This document shows, one piece after another, positions 15,729 through 26,279 of a DNA stretch of 64,000 nucleotides. Position numbers and translations under genes: made by a program. Positions within the stretch are counted from its first letter, which is position 1; each line of letters begins with the position of its first letter. Below the pieces are notes generated by a model that saw nothing but the letters and a program-made list of their open reading frames with translations, did no database searches and was not told where the DNA came from. Origin of the DNA: an uncultured Oscillospiraceae bacterium (lineage in GTDB: Bacteria; Bacillota; Clostridia; Oscillospirales; Oscillospiraceae); the NCBI GenBank assembly GCA_947589225.1, contig CANQBC010000006.1:25331-89330 (forward strand). The letters are read 5' to 3'.

Positions 15729-18212
15729 ATGAGCGAAATGGATGTTTCAAAAATATTTCCCGGCTGGAGCGCCGAGGGCGTCCTCGGCTCCGGGGAGTTC
15801 GGTACGGTCTACCTTATAAGGAACGCCGAGAACGGCGCGTTCTCGTCCATGAAGGTGATCCGCGTCCCGCCCACGCCGGAGGCGATCGACAACGCGGTGA
15901 AGATGGGTGTCGGCCGCGACCTCCTCGCCACGTATTTTACCAAATTTAAAAACGATCTGAGCTGGGAGATCGCCATGTACGGAAACGTGAAGAATCCCGC
16001 CCTCGCCCCCGTGGAGGAGCTGAAAACGGCCTCGTTGAGCGGCCCCGGCTGGCTGGGCTTTATGCGTTCCGGCATCTACACCCCCATTTCCATTTATTTT
16101 GAAAAGACCGCCTCCACCCCCGATGACGCGGCACGTATGGGGATGGAGCTTGCGGGCGGCCTGGAGGCCCTTGCCCAGTACAGCATGGTTCACGGGGACA
16201 TCAAGCCCGCCAACGTGATGGTCACGGACGCGGGGAGCTTCGTGCTGACGGATTTCGCCCTGCGCCGGTGCCTTGAGCGGGCGGGGAGCGGTATATTTGA
16301 CGCCGCATCCGAGGGCTTTGACGCCCCGGAGACAGAGGGGAGAGATCGCGTCTACTCCGTAAGGTCGGATATTTACTCCCTGGGCGCCCTCATGTGCTGG
16401 ACGGCCAACGGCGGCTCCATGCCGGAACACGGGGATCCCAATAAGATCAAGAACATGGATCCCGCTCTGGCGGCCGTTATCAGGAAGGCCATGGCGGCGG
16501 ATCCCAACCAGCGCTACCAGACGGCGGCCCAGATGAAGGCCGACCTTTTAAAACTGAACCTCCCCAAAAAGCAGGCCCGCCGGGCCATGGCGGCCGCCGC
16601 GGCTTTTGAGGCCGTCAAGCGCAACGGCGGCGCGGTGATGACCGGCGCCAAGTCCGCCGCCAAGACCGGGGACAAGCCCGCTGAAGAGAGCGCCGGTACC
16701 GCCTACGATTTTTCCGACACCGGCAAAAACCCAAAGAAGTCCGAAAAGGACGCCGGAGTCAAAAAGTCAAAAGCCGGCTGGGTGGTGGGCCTGATCGCCA
16801 TGCTGGCGTGCCTCGCGGTGGTTCTCGTTATCTGGATCCCGTGGAAAACCCAAAGTCCCCCCGACAACGTCGTCAACAACGACGACGGGCAGAACACCGG
16901 CGACGACGGGCAGAACGCCGGCGACGACGGGCAGAACACCGGCGACGACGGGCAGAACGCCGGCGACGACGGACAGAACGCCGGCGACGACGGGCAGAAC
17001 GCCGGCGACGACGGGCAGAACGCCGGTGACGACGGACAGAACGCCGGCGACGACGGACAGAACGTCGGCGACGACGGACAGAACGCCGGCGACGACGGGC
17101 AGAACGCTGGCGACGACGGACAGAATACCGGGAACGGCGGACAGACCACCGGGAACGGTGGACAGACCACTGGGAACGGCGGACAGACCACCGGGAACGG
17201 CGGACAGGCCACCGGAAACGGCGGACAGACCACCGGGAACGGCGGGCAGAACACCGGGAACGGCGGGCAGACCACCGGAACCACCCGCCCGAAGCCCACA
17301 AACAACGACGTCCTCTACCCCTCCGACACCCAGCGCATCACTCGGGAGGAGCTTGAGGGCAAGACGAGGGCCGAGAGCTACATGCTCATAAACGAAATCT
17401 ACGCCCGCCACGGGTACATATTCAAGTCCGGCGGAGAGGCGGAGAAGTATTTTAATACTCAGAAATGGTATACCCCCGTCACCTCCAACGCGGCAAAGGT
17501 CGAGGCGAAGTTCAACGCTGTTGAGAAGGACAATCTGAATACGCTCATGGACTATCAAAGGGAGATGGGCTGGCGCGCCGGAGAACCCTCCACTACTACC
17601 CCCGGCGGAACCACCGATCCGACCCCCGGCGGAACCACCGATCCGACCCCCGGCGAGACGACCGATCCGAACCCCGGCGAGACCACCGATCCAAATCCCG
17701 GCGAGACTACCGATCCAAATCCCGGCGAGACTACCGATCCGAATCCCGGCGAGACCACCGATCCAAATCCCGGCGAAACTACCGATCCGAACCCCGGCGG
17801 GACTACCGATCCGAACCCCGGCGAGACCACCGACCCGAACCCCGGCGGGACCACCGATCCGAACCCCGGCGGGACTACCGATCCGAACCCCGGCGAGACC
17901 ACCGATCCGAATCCCGGCGAGACGACGGAGCCCGCGGAGAACGTGGTGCTGTTCCCATCGGATACACAGCTTGTTACCCGTGCCGACCTTGAGGGCAGGA
18001 GCCGGGAGGAGGTCACGCTGATGATCAACGAGATCTACGCCCGCCACGGCTACATCTTCACCAACGCCTCCATAAAGGCCCACTTTGAGGCCCAGCGGTG
18101 GTATACCCCGGTCACGGGCAATATCAGCACGGTCGTCTCCATGCTCAACGACACCGAAAAGGCCAACGTCGCCTTTATAAACGGGTATATGAAGGAGCAG
18201 GGCTGGCGCTGA
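15729..18212 (+). CDS. Receptor-like Ser/Thr protein kinase with two extracellular YARHG domains
   Basis: ATG 15729 follows AGGAGG by 8 bases; the product is 827 residues. The cytoplasmic kinase domain (about 1-290) has the Gly loop G20SGEFG25, Lys42, Glu80, catalytic H155-G-D157 with K159 and N162, and metal-binding D175, but the DFG motif reads D-F-A. A membrane helix lies at about 351-374. Outside are about twelve GDDGQNA-type repeats (383-470), GNGGQTT repeats (to about 520), a YARHG domain (525-615), TTDPNPGE repeats (620-735) and a second YARHG domain (738-827). YARHG domains are found in wall-associated proteins; a sensor of envelope ligands is the likely role. It stands alone. Confidence 0.85.
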   Translation: MSEMDVSKIFPGWSAEGVLGSGEFGTVYLIRNAENGAFSSMKVIRVPPTPEAIDNAVKMGVGRDLLATYFTKFKNDLSWEIAMYGNVKNPALAPVEELKTASLSGPGWLGFMRSGIYTPISIYFEKTASTPDDAARMGMELAGGLEALAQYSMVHGDIKPANVMVTDAGSFVLTDFALRRCLERAGSGIFDAASEGFDAPETEGRDRVYSVRSDIYSLGALMCWTANGGSMPEHGDPNKIKNMDPALAAVIRKAMAADPNQRYQTAAQMKADLLKLNLPKKQARRAMAAAAAFEAVKRNGGAVMTGAKSAAKTGDKPAEESAGTAYDFSDTGKNPKKSEKDAGVKKSKAGWVVGLIAMLACLAVVLVIWIPWKTQSPPDNVVNNDDGQNTGDDGQNAGDDGQNTGDDGQNAGDDGQNAGDDGQNAGDDGQNAGDDGQNAGDDGQNVGDDGQNAGDDGQNAGDDGQNTGNGGQTTGNGGQTTGNGGQTTGNGGQATGNGGQTTGNGGQNTGNGGQTTGTTRPKPTNNDVLYPSDTQRITREELEGKTRAESYMLINEIYARHGYIFKSGGEAEKYFNTQKWYTPVTSNAAKVEAKFNAVEKDNLNTLMDYQREMGWRAGEPSTTTPGGTTDPTPGGTTDPTPGETTDPNPGETTDPNPGETTDPNPGETTDPNPGETTDPNPGETTDPNPGGTTDPNPGETTDPNPGGTTDPNPGGTTDPNPGETTDPNPGETTEPAENVVLFPSDTQLVTRADLEGRSREEVTLMINEIYARHGYIFTNASIKAHFEAQRWYTPVTGNISTVVSMLNDTEKANVAFINGYMKEQGWR

Positions 18213-18255
18213 CGCCTCACCCCGGCGGGGTTTGCCGTGAACACGGCAAGAGAAT

Positions 18256-18297
18256 TTACTTTCCGTTCTTTTGTTTCGTCAAAAGAACGGAAAGTAA
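18256..18297. repeat. Perfect 18-bp inverted repeat after the kinase gene
   Basis: Arms 18256-18273 and 18280-18297 are perfect complements around a six-base loop. There is no T-tract. It may act as transcript end or be a repeat-element end; similar AT-rich palindromes recur in related genomes as I recall, which I cannot verify here. Confidence 0.6.
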
Positions 18298-18340
18298 CAA
18301 AGGGAAGAAAACCGCCCAGGGGAGGGATTTCGTCGTCGCT

Positions 18341-18532
18341 GATGCCGCTTTGCTTTGGGCTCCCTTCGGTCGCCCTCAGGCGCGGGCATCGCTCCTCCTC
18401 TCCCCACGCAATCTCCGATTGCGCGGGGGCCCCAAAGCGGATGCCGCTTAACCTCGGACTCCCTTCGGTCGCCCTCAGGCGCGGGCATCGCTCCTCCTCT
18501 CCCCACGCAATCTATGATTGCGCGGGGGCCCC
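18341..18532. repeat. Tandem pair of a 99-bp interspersed repeat
   Basis: Copy 1 (18341-18439) and copy 2 (18440-18532) are nearly identical. Each ends in a hairpin formed by CGCAATC and GATTGCG inside flanking C/G runs. A third, inverted copy lies at 45918-46022, so this is an interspersed element. The region 18213-18640 has no gene I can support; it also holds a palindrome at 18562-18593. Confidence 0.75.
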
Positions 18533-18638
18533 AGCCCCTTGAACCCCACCTTTTAAAACGACCAGCTTAGGGGGCCTGCGGGCCCCCTGCTGGACACACT
18601 CCCGGGGAACGCCCGGACGAAAGAATGCGTAGTTAAGG

Positions 18639-18667
18639 AAAAAGCCTTCCCCACAAGTGGGGAAGGC
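18639..18667 (-). terminator. Terminator of the DUF362 gene
   Basis: A perfect 11-bp stem (18644-18654 with 18657-18667) followed by five T on the minus strand, 35 bases after the stop. Confidence 0.8.
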
Positions 18668-18701
18668 GTTGAGAACGCGGTCACCGCCATGACCAAGCCT
18701 T

Positions 18702-19829
18702 TTACAGGCTGCGGAGGCCGCGCTTCACGCTGATGGCGTGTACCGGGCACATCTCCTGGCAGCAGAAACAGGAGATGCAGTTTTTTCGGGGCATACCGGC
18801 CTTTTTCTTCTCGATTTTTATGATCTTCTGCGGGCAGCTCTCCGCGCATTTCCCGCACCCCACGCACTTGGACTTGTCCACGCTGGGGTAGGAGCGCAGC
18901 AGCGTGTCCAGTACGAACCGCGCCGGCTTGCGCAGGAGCTTCGGTACCGAGTCGTCAAAGCCCGTGCTCTTGATGGTGTCCGGCAGCTTGAAGGCGGGGG
19001 AGCAGGGAATAAGGTCGTCCCCGGTGACGGTCACCGTCTCCGGCAGGAGCTTCATGTCCCGCGCCGCCGCCAGATGGGGCATGTCAAAGACGTTCAGCCC
19101 CATGAATTTCACCGCCATCATATCCAGGGCGTAGACGTCCCTGGAGCACAGGGTTACGCCCGTGTGCCTCACCGTGCCGCCGCCGGGGCCGTTGCCCTCC
19201 ATGGAGTCCACGGCGTCCAAAAGCGTGAGGTTGGGCTTCACCGTTTCGCAAAGCTCGCAGAGCATCTTCACAAAATCCCGGGTCTCCGGGTATCTGCGGT
19301 GCATATCCGGCTTCTGGAGCCCCGGAATGGTGCCGAACAGGTTTTTTACCCCGATGGACACCGTCGTCATGGCGTGGGTCTTGAGCTTGGGCAGATTGAT
19401 GATGTAGTCGGCCTCCAATACGGGCGTTATCAGATTGAAGGCGCGCGTCTCAAAGCCCTCCCTTGCGGCCTTTCTCCCAAAGGTGAAGTCCTGGTTGAGG
19501 TACTCCTCGATCCCCGGAACTCTCAGCCCCGACGCGGAATAGACGCTTTTCATATACTCGGCGGTAAAAAGCCCGCCGGAGCTGTCGGCCACCACAATGT
19601 TTTTATGCCCCCTCCCCGTCAGCCACCGGATGACCGCTCTGACGATCGCAGGGTTCGTCGTTATCCCAGCCTCCGGCTTCTTGCCATAGAGCAGGTTGGG
19701 CTTTAAGAGGATCCTCATACCGGGCTTCAGATCCTCCGCGACGCCCAGAGCCTCGAAATGCTTCGACACAGCGGAATATATGACATCCCCGTCATAAGAC
19801 GGGGCCTCTACGACGCTTACAACAGACAT
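18702..19829 (-). CDS. DUF362-family protein with C-terminal 2x[4Fe-4S] ferredoxin domain
   Basis: The 375-residue protein starts at ATG 19829 with GGAGG 6 bases upstream. Residues 1-310 are the DUF362 domain (ILLKPNLLYGKKPEAGITTNP, PKLKTHAMTTVSIGVKNLFG), of unknown reaction. Residues about 318-370 carry two intact ferredoxin motifs, CVGCGKCAESCP and CISCFCCQEMCP, so the protein should bind two [4Fe-4S] clusters. This fusion is common in strict anaerobes, where it probably takes part in electron transfer or iron-sulfur metabolism; no specific partner is visible. It is transcribed divergently from the methylase gene. Confidence 0.9.
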   Translation of the reverse strand: MSVVSVVEAPSYDGDVIYSAVSKHFEALGVAEDLKPGMRILLKPNLLYGKKPEAGITTNPAIVRAVIRWLTGRGHKNIVVADSSGGLFTAEYMKSVYSASGLRVPGIEEYLNQDFTFGRKAAREGFETRAFNLITPVLEADYIINLPKLKTHAMTTVSIGVKNLFGTIPGLQKPDMHRRYPETRDFVKMLCELCETVKPNLTLLDAVDSMEGNGPGGGTVRHTGVTLCSRDVYALDMMAVKFMGLNVFDMPHLAAARDMKLLPETVTVTGDDLIPCSPAFKLPDTIKSTGFDDSVPKLLRKPARFVLDTLLRSYPSVDKSKCVGCGKCAESCPQKIIKIEKKKAGMPRKNCISCFCCQEMCPVHAISVKRGLRSL

Positions 19830-19910
19830 ACCGCACCTCCGGGATGTTTTTTTCCATCATACCAAATAATTCCCCGGATTGCAAATAAATCTTAACGAGG
19901 ATACGCAGCT

Positions 19911-21017
19911 ATGACACTTGAATTTTGCGCACCCTGTCTTTTCGGCCTGGAGGGGCCGCTGGGCAACGAGCTCCGTCACATGGGCGTGGAGAACGTACGC
20001 GGCGAGGACGGGCGCGTCTATTTTACCGGTACGGAGCGGGACATCGCCCGCGTCAATATAAAAAGCCGGTTTGCCGAGCGGATCTTAATTGTGGTGGGCC
20101 GTGCGGAGGCGTCCACCTTTGACGCCCTTTTCGAGGGGGTGCGGGCCATGGAGTGGGAGCGCTGCATCCCCAGGACCGGGGCTTTCCCGGTGAAGGGCTA
20201 CTCCCACCAAAGCGCCATCACCTCCGTCCCGGCCCTCCAACGGTGCGTCAACAGAGCCGTGGCCGACCGGCTTGGCCGCGCCTACCGCCTGGAGCGCCTG
20301 CCCGAGACGGGGGAGACGTATCAGATCCAGTTCGCCCTGGCGCGCGACACCGCCACCCTCTACATCGACACCTCGGGAGCGGGCCTCCATAAACGCGGTT
20401 GGCGCCCCGCTCAGGTGGAGGCGCCCATACGCGAGACCCTTGCCGCCGCCCTGGTGGACATCGCCGGCTACCGGGGACGCGGCGACTTTAGCGACCCCTT
20501 CTGCGGCAGCGGCACCATCGCCATCGAGGCCGCCCTGGCGGCGAAAAACCGCGCCCCCGGCATAGCGCGCTCCTTCGCCGCCGAGAAATGGCGCAATTTC
20601 GACATCCGCTGGGACGACGCCCGCCAAGAGGCCAGAAGCCGGGAATTTGACCGGAATTATACCATCTTTGCCTCGGACGTGGATGAAAAGGCCGTCGCCA
20701 TCGCCCGCCAGAACGCGAAAAGAGCCGGGGTGGAGGAGCTTATCCGCTTTTCCGTGGCCGACGCGGCGCGCTTTGACCGCCGAACCGACGGCGGAATCCT
20801 GGTCACCAATCCCCCTTACGGCGAGCGGATGCTGGATATCCGGGCCGCCCAGTCCCTTATCCGTGACTTCGGCCGCGCCATGAAGGGAAATCCCGGCTGG
20901 CGGGTCAACATCATATCGTCGGATCCGGAGCTGGAAAAGTATTACGGCCGGCGCGCCGCGAAAACCCGCAAGCTCTATAACGGTATGATAAAGTGCAATT
21001 ATTATATGTTCAAATAA
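19911..21017 (+). CDS. THUMP-domain class I RNA methyltransferase (RlmL/YpsC type)
   Basis: The 368-residue protein has a ferredoxin-like/THUMP N-terminal part (about 1-155) and a Rossmann methylase part with DPFCGSGTIAIEAA (SAM-binding loop) and the catalytic NPPYGER motif typical of N2-guanine methylases. Family members such as RlmL and YpsC methylate a guanine in 23S rRNA using S-adenosylmethionine. The length fits single-function Firmicute proteins, without the RlmK half found in enterobacteria. The following lipid kinase gene starts 28 bases downstream and is probably co-transcribed. Confidence 0.9.
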   Translation: MTLEFCAPCLFGLEGPLGNELRHMGVENVRGEDGRVYFTGTERDIARVNIKSRFAERILIVVGRAEASTFDALFEGVRAMEWERCIPRTGAFPVKGYSHQSAITSVPALQRCVNRAVADRLGRAYRLERLPETGETYQIQFALARDTATLYIDTSGAGLHKRGWRPAQVEAPIRETLAAALVDIAGYRGRGDFSDPFCGSGTIAIEAALAAKNRAPGIARSFAAEKWRNFDIRWDDARQEARSREFDRNYTIFASDVDEKAVAIARQNAKRAGVEELIRFSVADAARFDRRTDGGILVTNPPYGERMLDIRAAQSLIRDFGRAMKGNPGWRVNIISSDPELEKYYGRRAAKTRKLYNGMIKCNYYMFK

Positions 21018-21045
21018 AGCCCCAAAGACAGAGAAAGGCGAGGCT

Positions 21046-21990
21046 ATGAGACAGCTTTTTATTTTAAATCCCATTGCGGGCGGAAAAAACTCCGACAAGT
21101 CCGCCATAAGGGCGAAGATCGCCTCCGTCATGGCCGAGCGGGGAGAGCCTTACGAGCTCTATGAGACCGTGGGCGTCATGGACGCGGCCGAGAAGGTCAA
21201 GCGCGAGGCAATCAAAGGTGACGAGCTGCGCGTCTACGCCTGCGGCGGGGACGGGACGCTCTCCGAGTGCGCCCACGGCGCGGCGGGGTTCCGCAACTGC
21301 TCGGTCACCCACTATCCCTGCGGCACCGGCAACGACTTCGTGCGCATGTTCGGCCCGGACGCGCCGCTCTTTTCAAGCTTGGACGCCCTCCTTGACGGCA
21401 CATCCGCTCCCATCGACATTATCGACGTCAACGGCCGCAAGTGCCTGAACATCGCATCCATCGGCATCGACGCCCGGGTGGGGTTGGACGTGCACAGGTA
21501 CTCCCAACTGCCCGTGGTGGGCGGAGCCGGCGGGTATGTCATCTCCCTTCTGGTCAACGTGGTCAAGGGCATCAACCGTCACTTCAAAATAACCGTGGAG
21601 GGGGAGGAGCTGGACGGCAAATTCGCCCTCATCTCCGCCTGCAACGGCCAGTATTACGGAGGCGGCTTTAACCCCACCAGAACCGCCACACCCGAGGACG
21701 CCTCCCTCGACATCCTTATCGTCAAGGCCGTCTCCCGTTTTACCCTTGCCCGGCTTTTGAAATATTACGCCTCCGGACAGTATGCCAAATACCCGGACAT
21801 TATAAAATATGTATCGGGCCGCCACATCACCGTACGGGATGAGAAGGAATTCTCCGTCAGTATCGACGGCGAAGCCATGTATACCAACTGCGCCAAATTC
21901 AGCCTGATCCCCGGCGGCGTAAACTTTATCTATCCCAAAGACTGCCGCAAAGTGTCCGAAATCGTCAAACTGACAACATTAAATGTTTAA
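21046..21990 (+). CDS. Diacylglycerol kinase-family lipid kinase
   Basis: The 314-residue protein shows the lipid-kinase fold: FILNPIAGGKNS at the start, the ATP-loop motif YACGGDGTLSE, and HYPCGTGNDFVRMFG. The C-terminal half has the usual beta-sandwich with NGQYYGGGFNPT. DgkB/YegS-type enzymes phosphorylate diacylglycerol or related lipids at the membrane with ATP and recycle lipids released during lipoteichoic-acid or wall synthesis. The exact substrate cannot be read from the sequence. It follows the methylase gene closely and is followed by the groES promoter. Confidence 0.9.
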   Translation: MRQLFILNPIAGGKNSDKSAIRAKIASVMAERGEPYELYETVGVMDAAEKVKREAIKGDELRVYACGGDGTLSECAHGAAGFRNCSVTHYPCGTGNDFVRMFGPDAPLFSSLDALLDGTSAPIDIIDVNGRKCLNIASIGIDARVGLDVHRYSQLPVVGGAGGYVISLLVNVVKGINRHFKITVEGEELDGKFALISACNGQYYGGGFNPTRTATPEDASLDILIVKAVSRFTLARLLKYYASGQYAKYPDIIKYVSGRHITVRDEKEFSVSIDGEAMYTNCAKFSLIPGGVNFIYPKDCRKVSEIVKLTTLNV

Positions 21991-22019
21991 AACCACCATT
22001 AATACGTATATAATGACTA

Positions 22020-22048
22020 TTGCCTAAAAAGCCCAACTGGGGTATTAT
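22020..22048 (+). promoter_or_regulatory. groESL promoter
   Basis: TTGCCT (22020-22025), 17 bases, TATTAT (22043-22048). The predicted start, near 22055, falls against the CIRCE operator. Confidence 0.75.
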
Positions 22049-22057
22049 ATAGCTTAG

Positions 22058-22084
22058 TTAGCACTCTGACAAAAAGAGTGCCAG
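22058..22084 (+). promoter_or_regulatory. CIRCE operator (HrcA binding site)
   Basis: TTAGCACTC, nine bases, GAGTGCCAG: the left arm is perfect consensus and the right arm differs at two bases (CAG for TAA ends). It lies between promoter and groES, so HrcA should repress this operon and release it on heat shock. Confidence 0.95.
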
Positions 22085-22130
22085 ACTCCAACAACGTTAA
22101 AACTTAATTGACATAGGAGGCACAATCAGC

Positions 22131-22415
22131 ATGAAGCTCAAACCTTTGGCAGACAGAGTCATTATCAAGCGCGTTCCGGCTGAGGAGACCACCAAGAGCG
22201 GCCTTATCCTCACCAGCTCCGCCCAGGAGAAGCCCCAGGTATACGAGGTCGTGGCCGTGGGCCCCGGCGGGTTTATCGACGGCAACGAGGTGGAGATGGA
22301 GGTGGAGGTCGGCGATAAGGTCATCACCGGCAAGTATACAGGCACAGAGGTCAAGTTCGAGGGCGAGGAGTACACCATCGTCAAGCAGAGCGAGATCTTA
22401 GCTATCGTCGAATGA
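22131..22415 (+). CDS. groES: Co-chaperonin GroES
   Basis: The 94-residue protein has the normal GroES length and landmarks: MKLKPLADRVIIKRV at the start, the mobile loop EETTKSGLILTSSAQEKPQ, and the C-terminal KFEGEEYTIVKQSEILAIVE. It caps the GroEL cavity as a heptameric ring during ATP-driven protein folding. AGGAGG stands 10 bases before the ATG. It is the first gene of the CIRCE-controlled operon, 27 bases before groEL. Confidence 0.98.
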   Translation: MKLKPLADRVIIKRVPAEETTKSGLILTSSAQEKPQVYEVVAVGPGGFIDGNEVEMEVEVGDKVITGKYTGTEVKFEGEEYTIVKQSEILAIVE

Positions 22416-22427
22416 TTTGAATGTTAG

Positions 22428-24071
<1,644 letters not shown>

Positions 24072-24120
24072 TGCCGGCTTGAAGGGCTGACGCCTTTTAA
24101 ATCCAAAGGATAACGTTCGT

Positions 24121-24165
24121 AAAGACTCCGTGAAAGGCTTTCCGGCCTTTCACGGAGTCTTTATA
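24121..24165 (+). terminator. Terminator of groESL
   Basis: A perfect 18-bp stem (24121-24138 with 24145-24162) with a six-base loop, 50 bases after the groEL stop; the stem ends in TTT. Confidence 0.85.
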
Positions 24166-24273
24166 CAAATACTTGGCATTTATACTAATATCTAATTAAA
24201 ACAAGACATTCGCGCCGGCCTTGTTTGAGTTCAATATTCGTATGAAAAACCGGGGACGTGGATTTTTGTATTC

Positions 24274-24301
24274 TTGACAAGCCCCTCATTGGGTGTATAA
24301 T
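24274..24301 (+). promoter_or_regulatory. Promoter of rpe-recR
   Basis: TTGACA (24274-24279), 16 bases, TATAAT (24296-24301): perfect hexamers. A GC-rich leader of about 135 bases with several possible hairpins precedes rpe. The rest of the 24166-24444 gap holds nothing else. Confidence 0.85.
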
Positions 24302-24444
24302 AGGAAGGAAACCGCCGCCCCGGCGGGGCCGGGAAAAGGGCGGCGCGCCGCCCGTCCCCCGCCCCTATATGAAAGCCAGCCGGCGCCGGCCGGCTAATAA
24401 ATTTTATGCCAGGACGGTTGCGCGGGTTACCTGGGAGGACAAGT

Positions 24445-25095
24445 ATGATAAAGATATCACCTTCTCTTTTGGCGGCGGATTTTACAAAGCTTGGACAGGA
24501 AGTTGATTCCATAAAAAGCGCCGATCTCCTGCATTTTGATGTGATGGACGGGATTTTTGTCCCCAATATCTCCTTTGGGCTTCCGGTCCTGAGAGCCGTA
24601 CGCGGCGTCACGAAATTGCCCCTGGACGTCCATCTGATGATCACAAAGCCCATAAATTACGTGGAGCGTTTTTGCGAGTTTGGCGCGGATATGGTCACCA
24701 TCCATGTGGAGGCGGACGAGCCGGAGAATATAAGGAGCGCTCTTTTGAAGGTAAAAGCCCTGGGCAAAAAAGCCGGCCTCTCCGTAAAGCCGGCGACTCC
24801 TATAAGAGCCGTAGAGCCATACGCTGAGCTTCTTGATAACATCCTCGTCATGGCCGTGGAGCCCGGCTTCGGGGGGCAGAGCTTCATAATGGGAGCCGTG
24901 GACAAGATTGCCGAGGCCGCCGAAATTGCCGCCCGCCTCGGGAGGGCCTGTGATATTGAGGTGGACGGCGGGGTGAACCCGGAGACGGGCCGCCTTTGCG
25001 CCAATGCCGGCGCGACAGCGCTGGTGGCTGGGAGCGACGTTTTTCGCGCCGCCGACCGCCGTGCCAGAATCGAACTTTTGCGAGGTTTGAAATGA
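24445..25095 (+). CDS. rpe: Ribulose-phosphate 3-epimerase
   Basis: ATG 24445 (216 residues) is chosen over an upstream in-frame ATG at 24406 because GGGAGG lies just before it and MIKISPSLLAADF is the conserved N-terminus. The TIM-barrel motifs LHFDVMDGIFVPNISFG, LDVHLMI, VEPGFGGQSF and DGGVNPETG are intact, including metal-binding His and Asp residues. It interconverts ribulose 5-phosphate and xylulose 5-phosphate in the pentose phosphate pathway. The gene overlaps recR by four bases. Confidence 0.95.
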   Translation: MIKISPSLLAADFTKLGQEVDSIKSADLLHFDVMDGIFVPNISFGLPVLRAVRGVTKLPLDVHLMITKPINYVERFCEFGADMVTIHVEADEPENIRSALLKVKALGKKAGLSVKPATPIRAVEPYAELLDNILVMAVEPGFGGQSFIMGAVDKIAEAAEIAARLGRACDIEVDGGVNPETGRLCANAGATALVAGSDVFRAADRRARIELLRGLK

Positions 25096-25691
25096 GTTTT
25101 TTTCCGTCCGCTCTTGATGAGCTTGTCGAAAGATTCGCCTCCCTGCCGGGTATCGGCCTGAAGTCCGCCCAACGGTTGGCGTTCCATATTCTGGATCTCC
25201 CCGAGGAGGAGGCGCGCGCCTTCGCCTCCGCCATTGTCACGGCCCGGGAGAAGGTACACACCTGCCGGATCTGCCAGAACCTCACCGACTCCGACGAGTG
25301 CTCCATCTGCCGCTCCGAGGCCCGCGAGGAGGGCCTTATCTGCGTGGTGGCCTCCCCAAAGGACGTGGCCGCTATCGAGCGGGCGGGGGAGTACAGGGGC
25401 CGTTACCATGTGCTCCACGGGGTCATATCGCCCTTAAACCGCATCGGCCCCGACGACATCCGGATCAAAGAGCTGGTGGATCGGGTAGCCGGGGGGAATG
25501 TGCGGGAGGTCATCATGGCCATGAACCCGGACACGGAGGGGGAGACCACCGCCAAGTATATCTCCCGCCTTGTAAAGCCCTTTGGCGTCAGGGTCACGCG
25601 CCTTGCCTACGGCATCCCTGTTGGCGCCAGCCTCGAGTTTGCCGACGATGCGACATTGATGCGCGCCATGGAGGGGAGACAGGAAATTTAG
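25092..25691 (+). CDS. recR: Recombination protein RecR
   Basis: The 199-residue protein begins at ATG 25092, overlapping the rpe stop (ATGA). It has the helix-hairpin-helix (RFASLPGIGLKSAQRLAFHIL), a four-Cys zinc finger (CRICQNLTDSDECSICRS), a Toprim domain (ICVVASPKDVAAIERAG, EVIMAMNPDTEGETT) and the C-terminal LARGIPVG-like segment (here LAYGIPVGASLEFAD). RecR works with RecO to load RecA onto single-stranded DNA during gap repair. Pairing with rpe is unusual compared with the common dnaX-recR order. Confidence 0.95.
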   Translation: MSFFPSALDELVERFASLPGIGLKSAQRLAFHILDLPEEEARAFASAIVTAREKVHTCRICQNLTDSDECSICRSEAREEGLICVVASPKDVAAIERAGEYRGRYHVLHGVISPLNRIGPDDIRIKELVDRVAGGNVREVIMAMNPDTEGETTAKYISRLVKPFGVRVTRLAYGIPVGASLEFADDATLMRAMEGRQEI

Positions 25692-25782
25692 CCGGCCCTG
25701 AAACGCCCCGCTGTGAGGCGTCGGGGAGTAAAAATTTTTCTGACGCCGAAATATGTCGCGGGGAGTTTTTTTGAAATTCCTG

Positions 25783-25811
25783 TTGACAACGGGGAAAATA
25801 TATGGTAATAT
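25783..25811 (+). promoter_or_regulatory. Promoter of the tRNA cluster
   Basis: TTGACA (25783-25788), 17 bases, TAATAT (25806-25811), about 25 bases before tRNA-Gly. Confidence 0.8.
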
Positions 25812-25835
25812 CGATAAGCCGTGTTGAGAGAGGAT

Positions 25836-25910
25836 GCGGGTGTAGCACAACGGCTAGTGCACCAGCCTTCCAAGCTGGGGACGTGGGTTCGATTCCCATC
25901 ACCCGCTCCA
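25836..25910 (+). tRNA. tRNA-Gly(TCC)
   Basis: The seven-base acceptor pairs GCGGGTG with CACCCGC, the anticodon stem CCAGC/GCTGG encloses CTTCCAA (anticodon TCC), and CCA is encoded. Confidence 0.97.
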
Positions 25911-25950
25911 GCTTATCAAAAGGCAGGAACACACAAGGCAGTAATGACAC

Positions 25951-26027
25951 GCGCCAATAGCTCAGCAGGATAGAGCAACTGCCTTCTAAGCAGTAGGCCG
26001 GGGGTTCGAATCCCTCTTGGCGTGCCA
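25951..26027 (+). tRNA. tRNA-Arg(TCT)
   Basis: Full cloverleaf with acceptor GCGCCAA/TTGGCGT (terminal G-T pair), anticodon loop CTTCTAA (anticodon TCT) and encoded CCA. Confidence 0.97.
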
Positions 26028-26202
26028 GCGTCGTCGCGAAAGTCGCGTTCCTCGGCGTGAGGCGAACGCCAGACTCGCCCGCCTCACGCCTCCCACGCCG
26101 TTTTTGCTTCTCCTTCCCAAATTGAACCGCTTCGCCGGGCTTCGATTTGGCGAAAAAGGTTCTTCAAGGCCGGGTGCCTTGAAATATTCAAAAGTTGATA
26201 TG

Positions 26203-26279
<77 letters not shown>

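Noticed and set aside
16870..17935. Possible CRISPR array or satellite DNA
   Set aside because: The repeats are in frame inside the kinase gene, have no unique spacers, and encode low-complexity stalk peptides.
16767..18083. A 438-codon minus-strand frame
   Set aside because: It is a by-product of the GC-rich repeats of the kinase gene read backwards.
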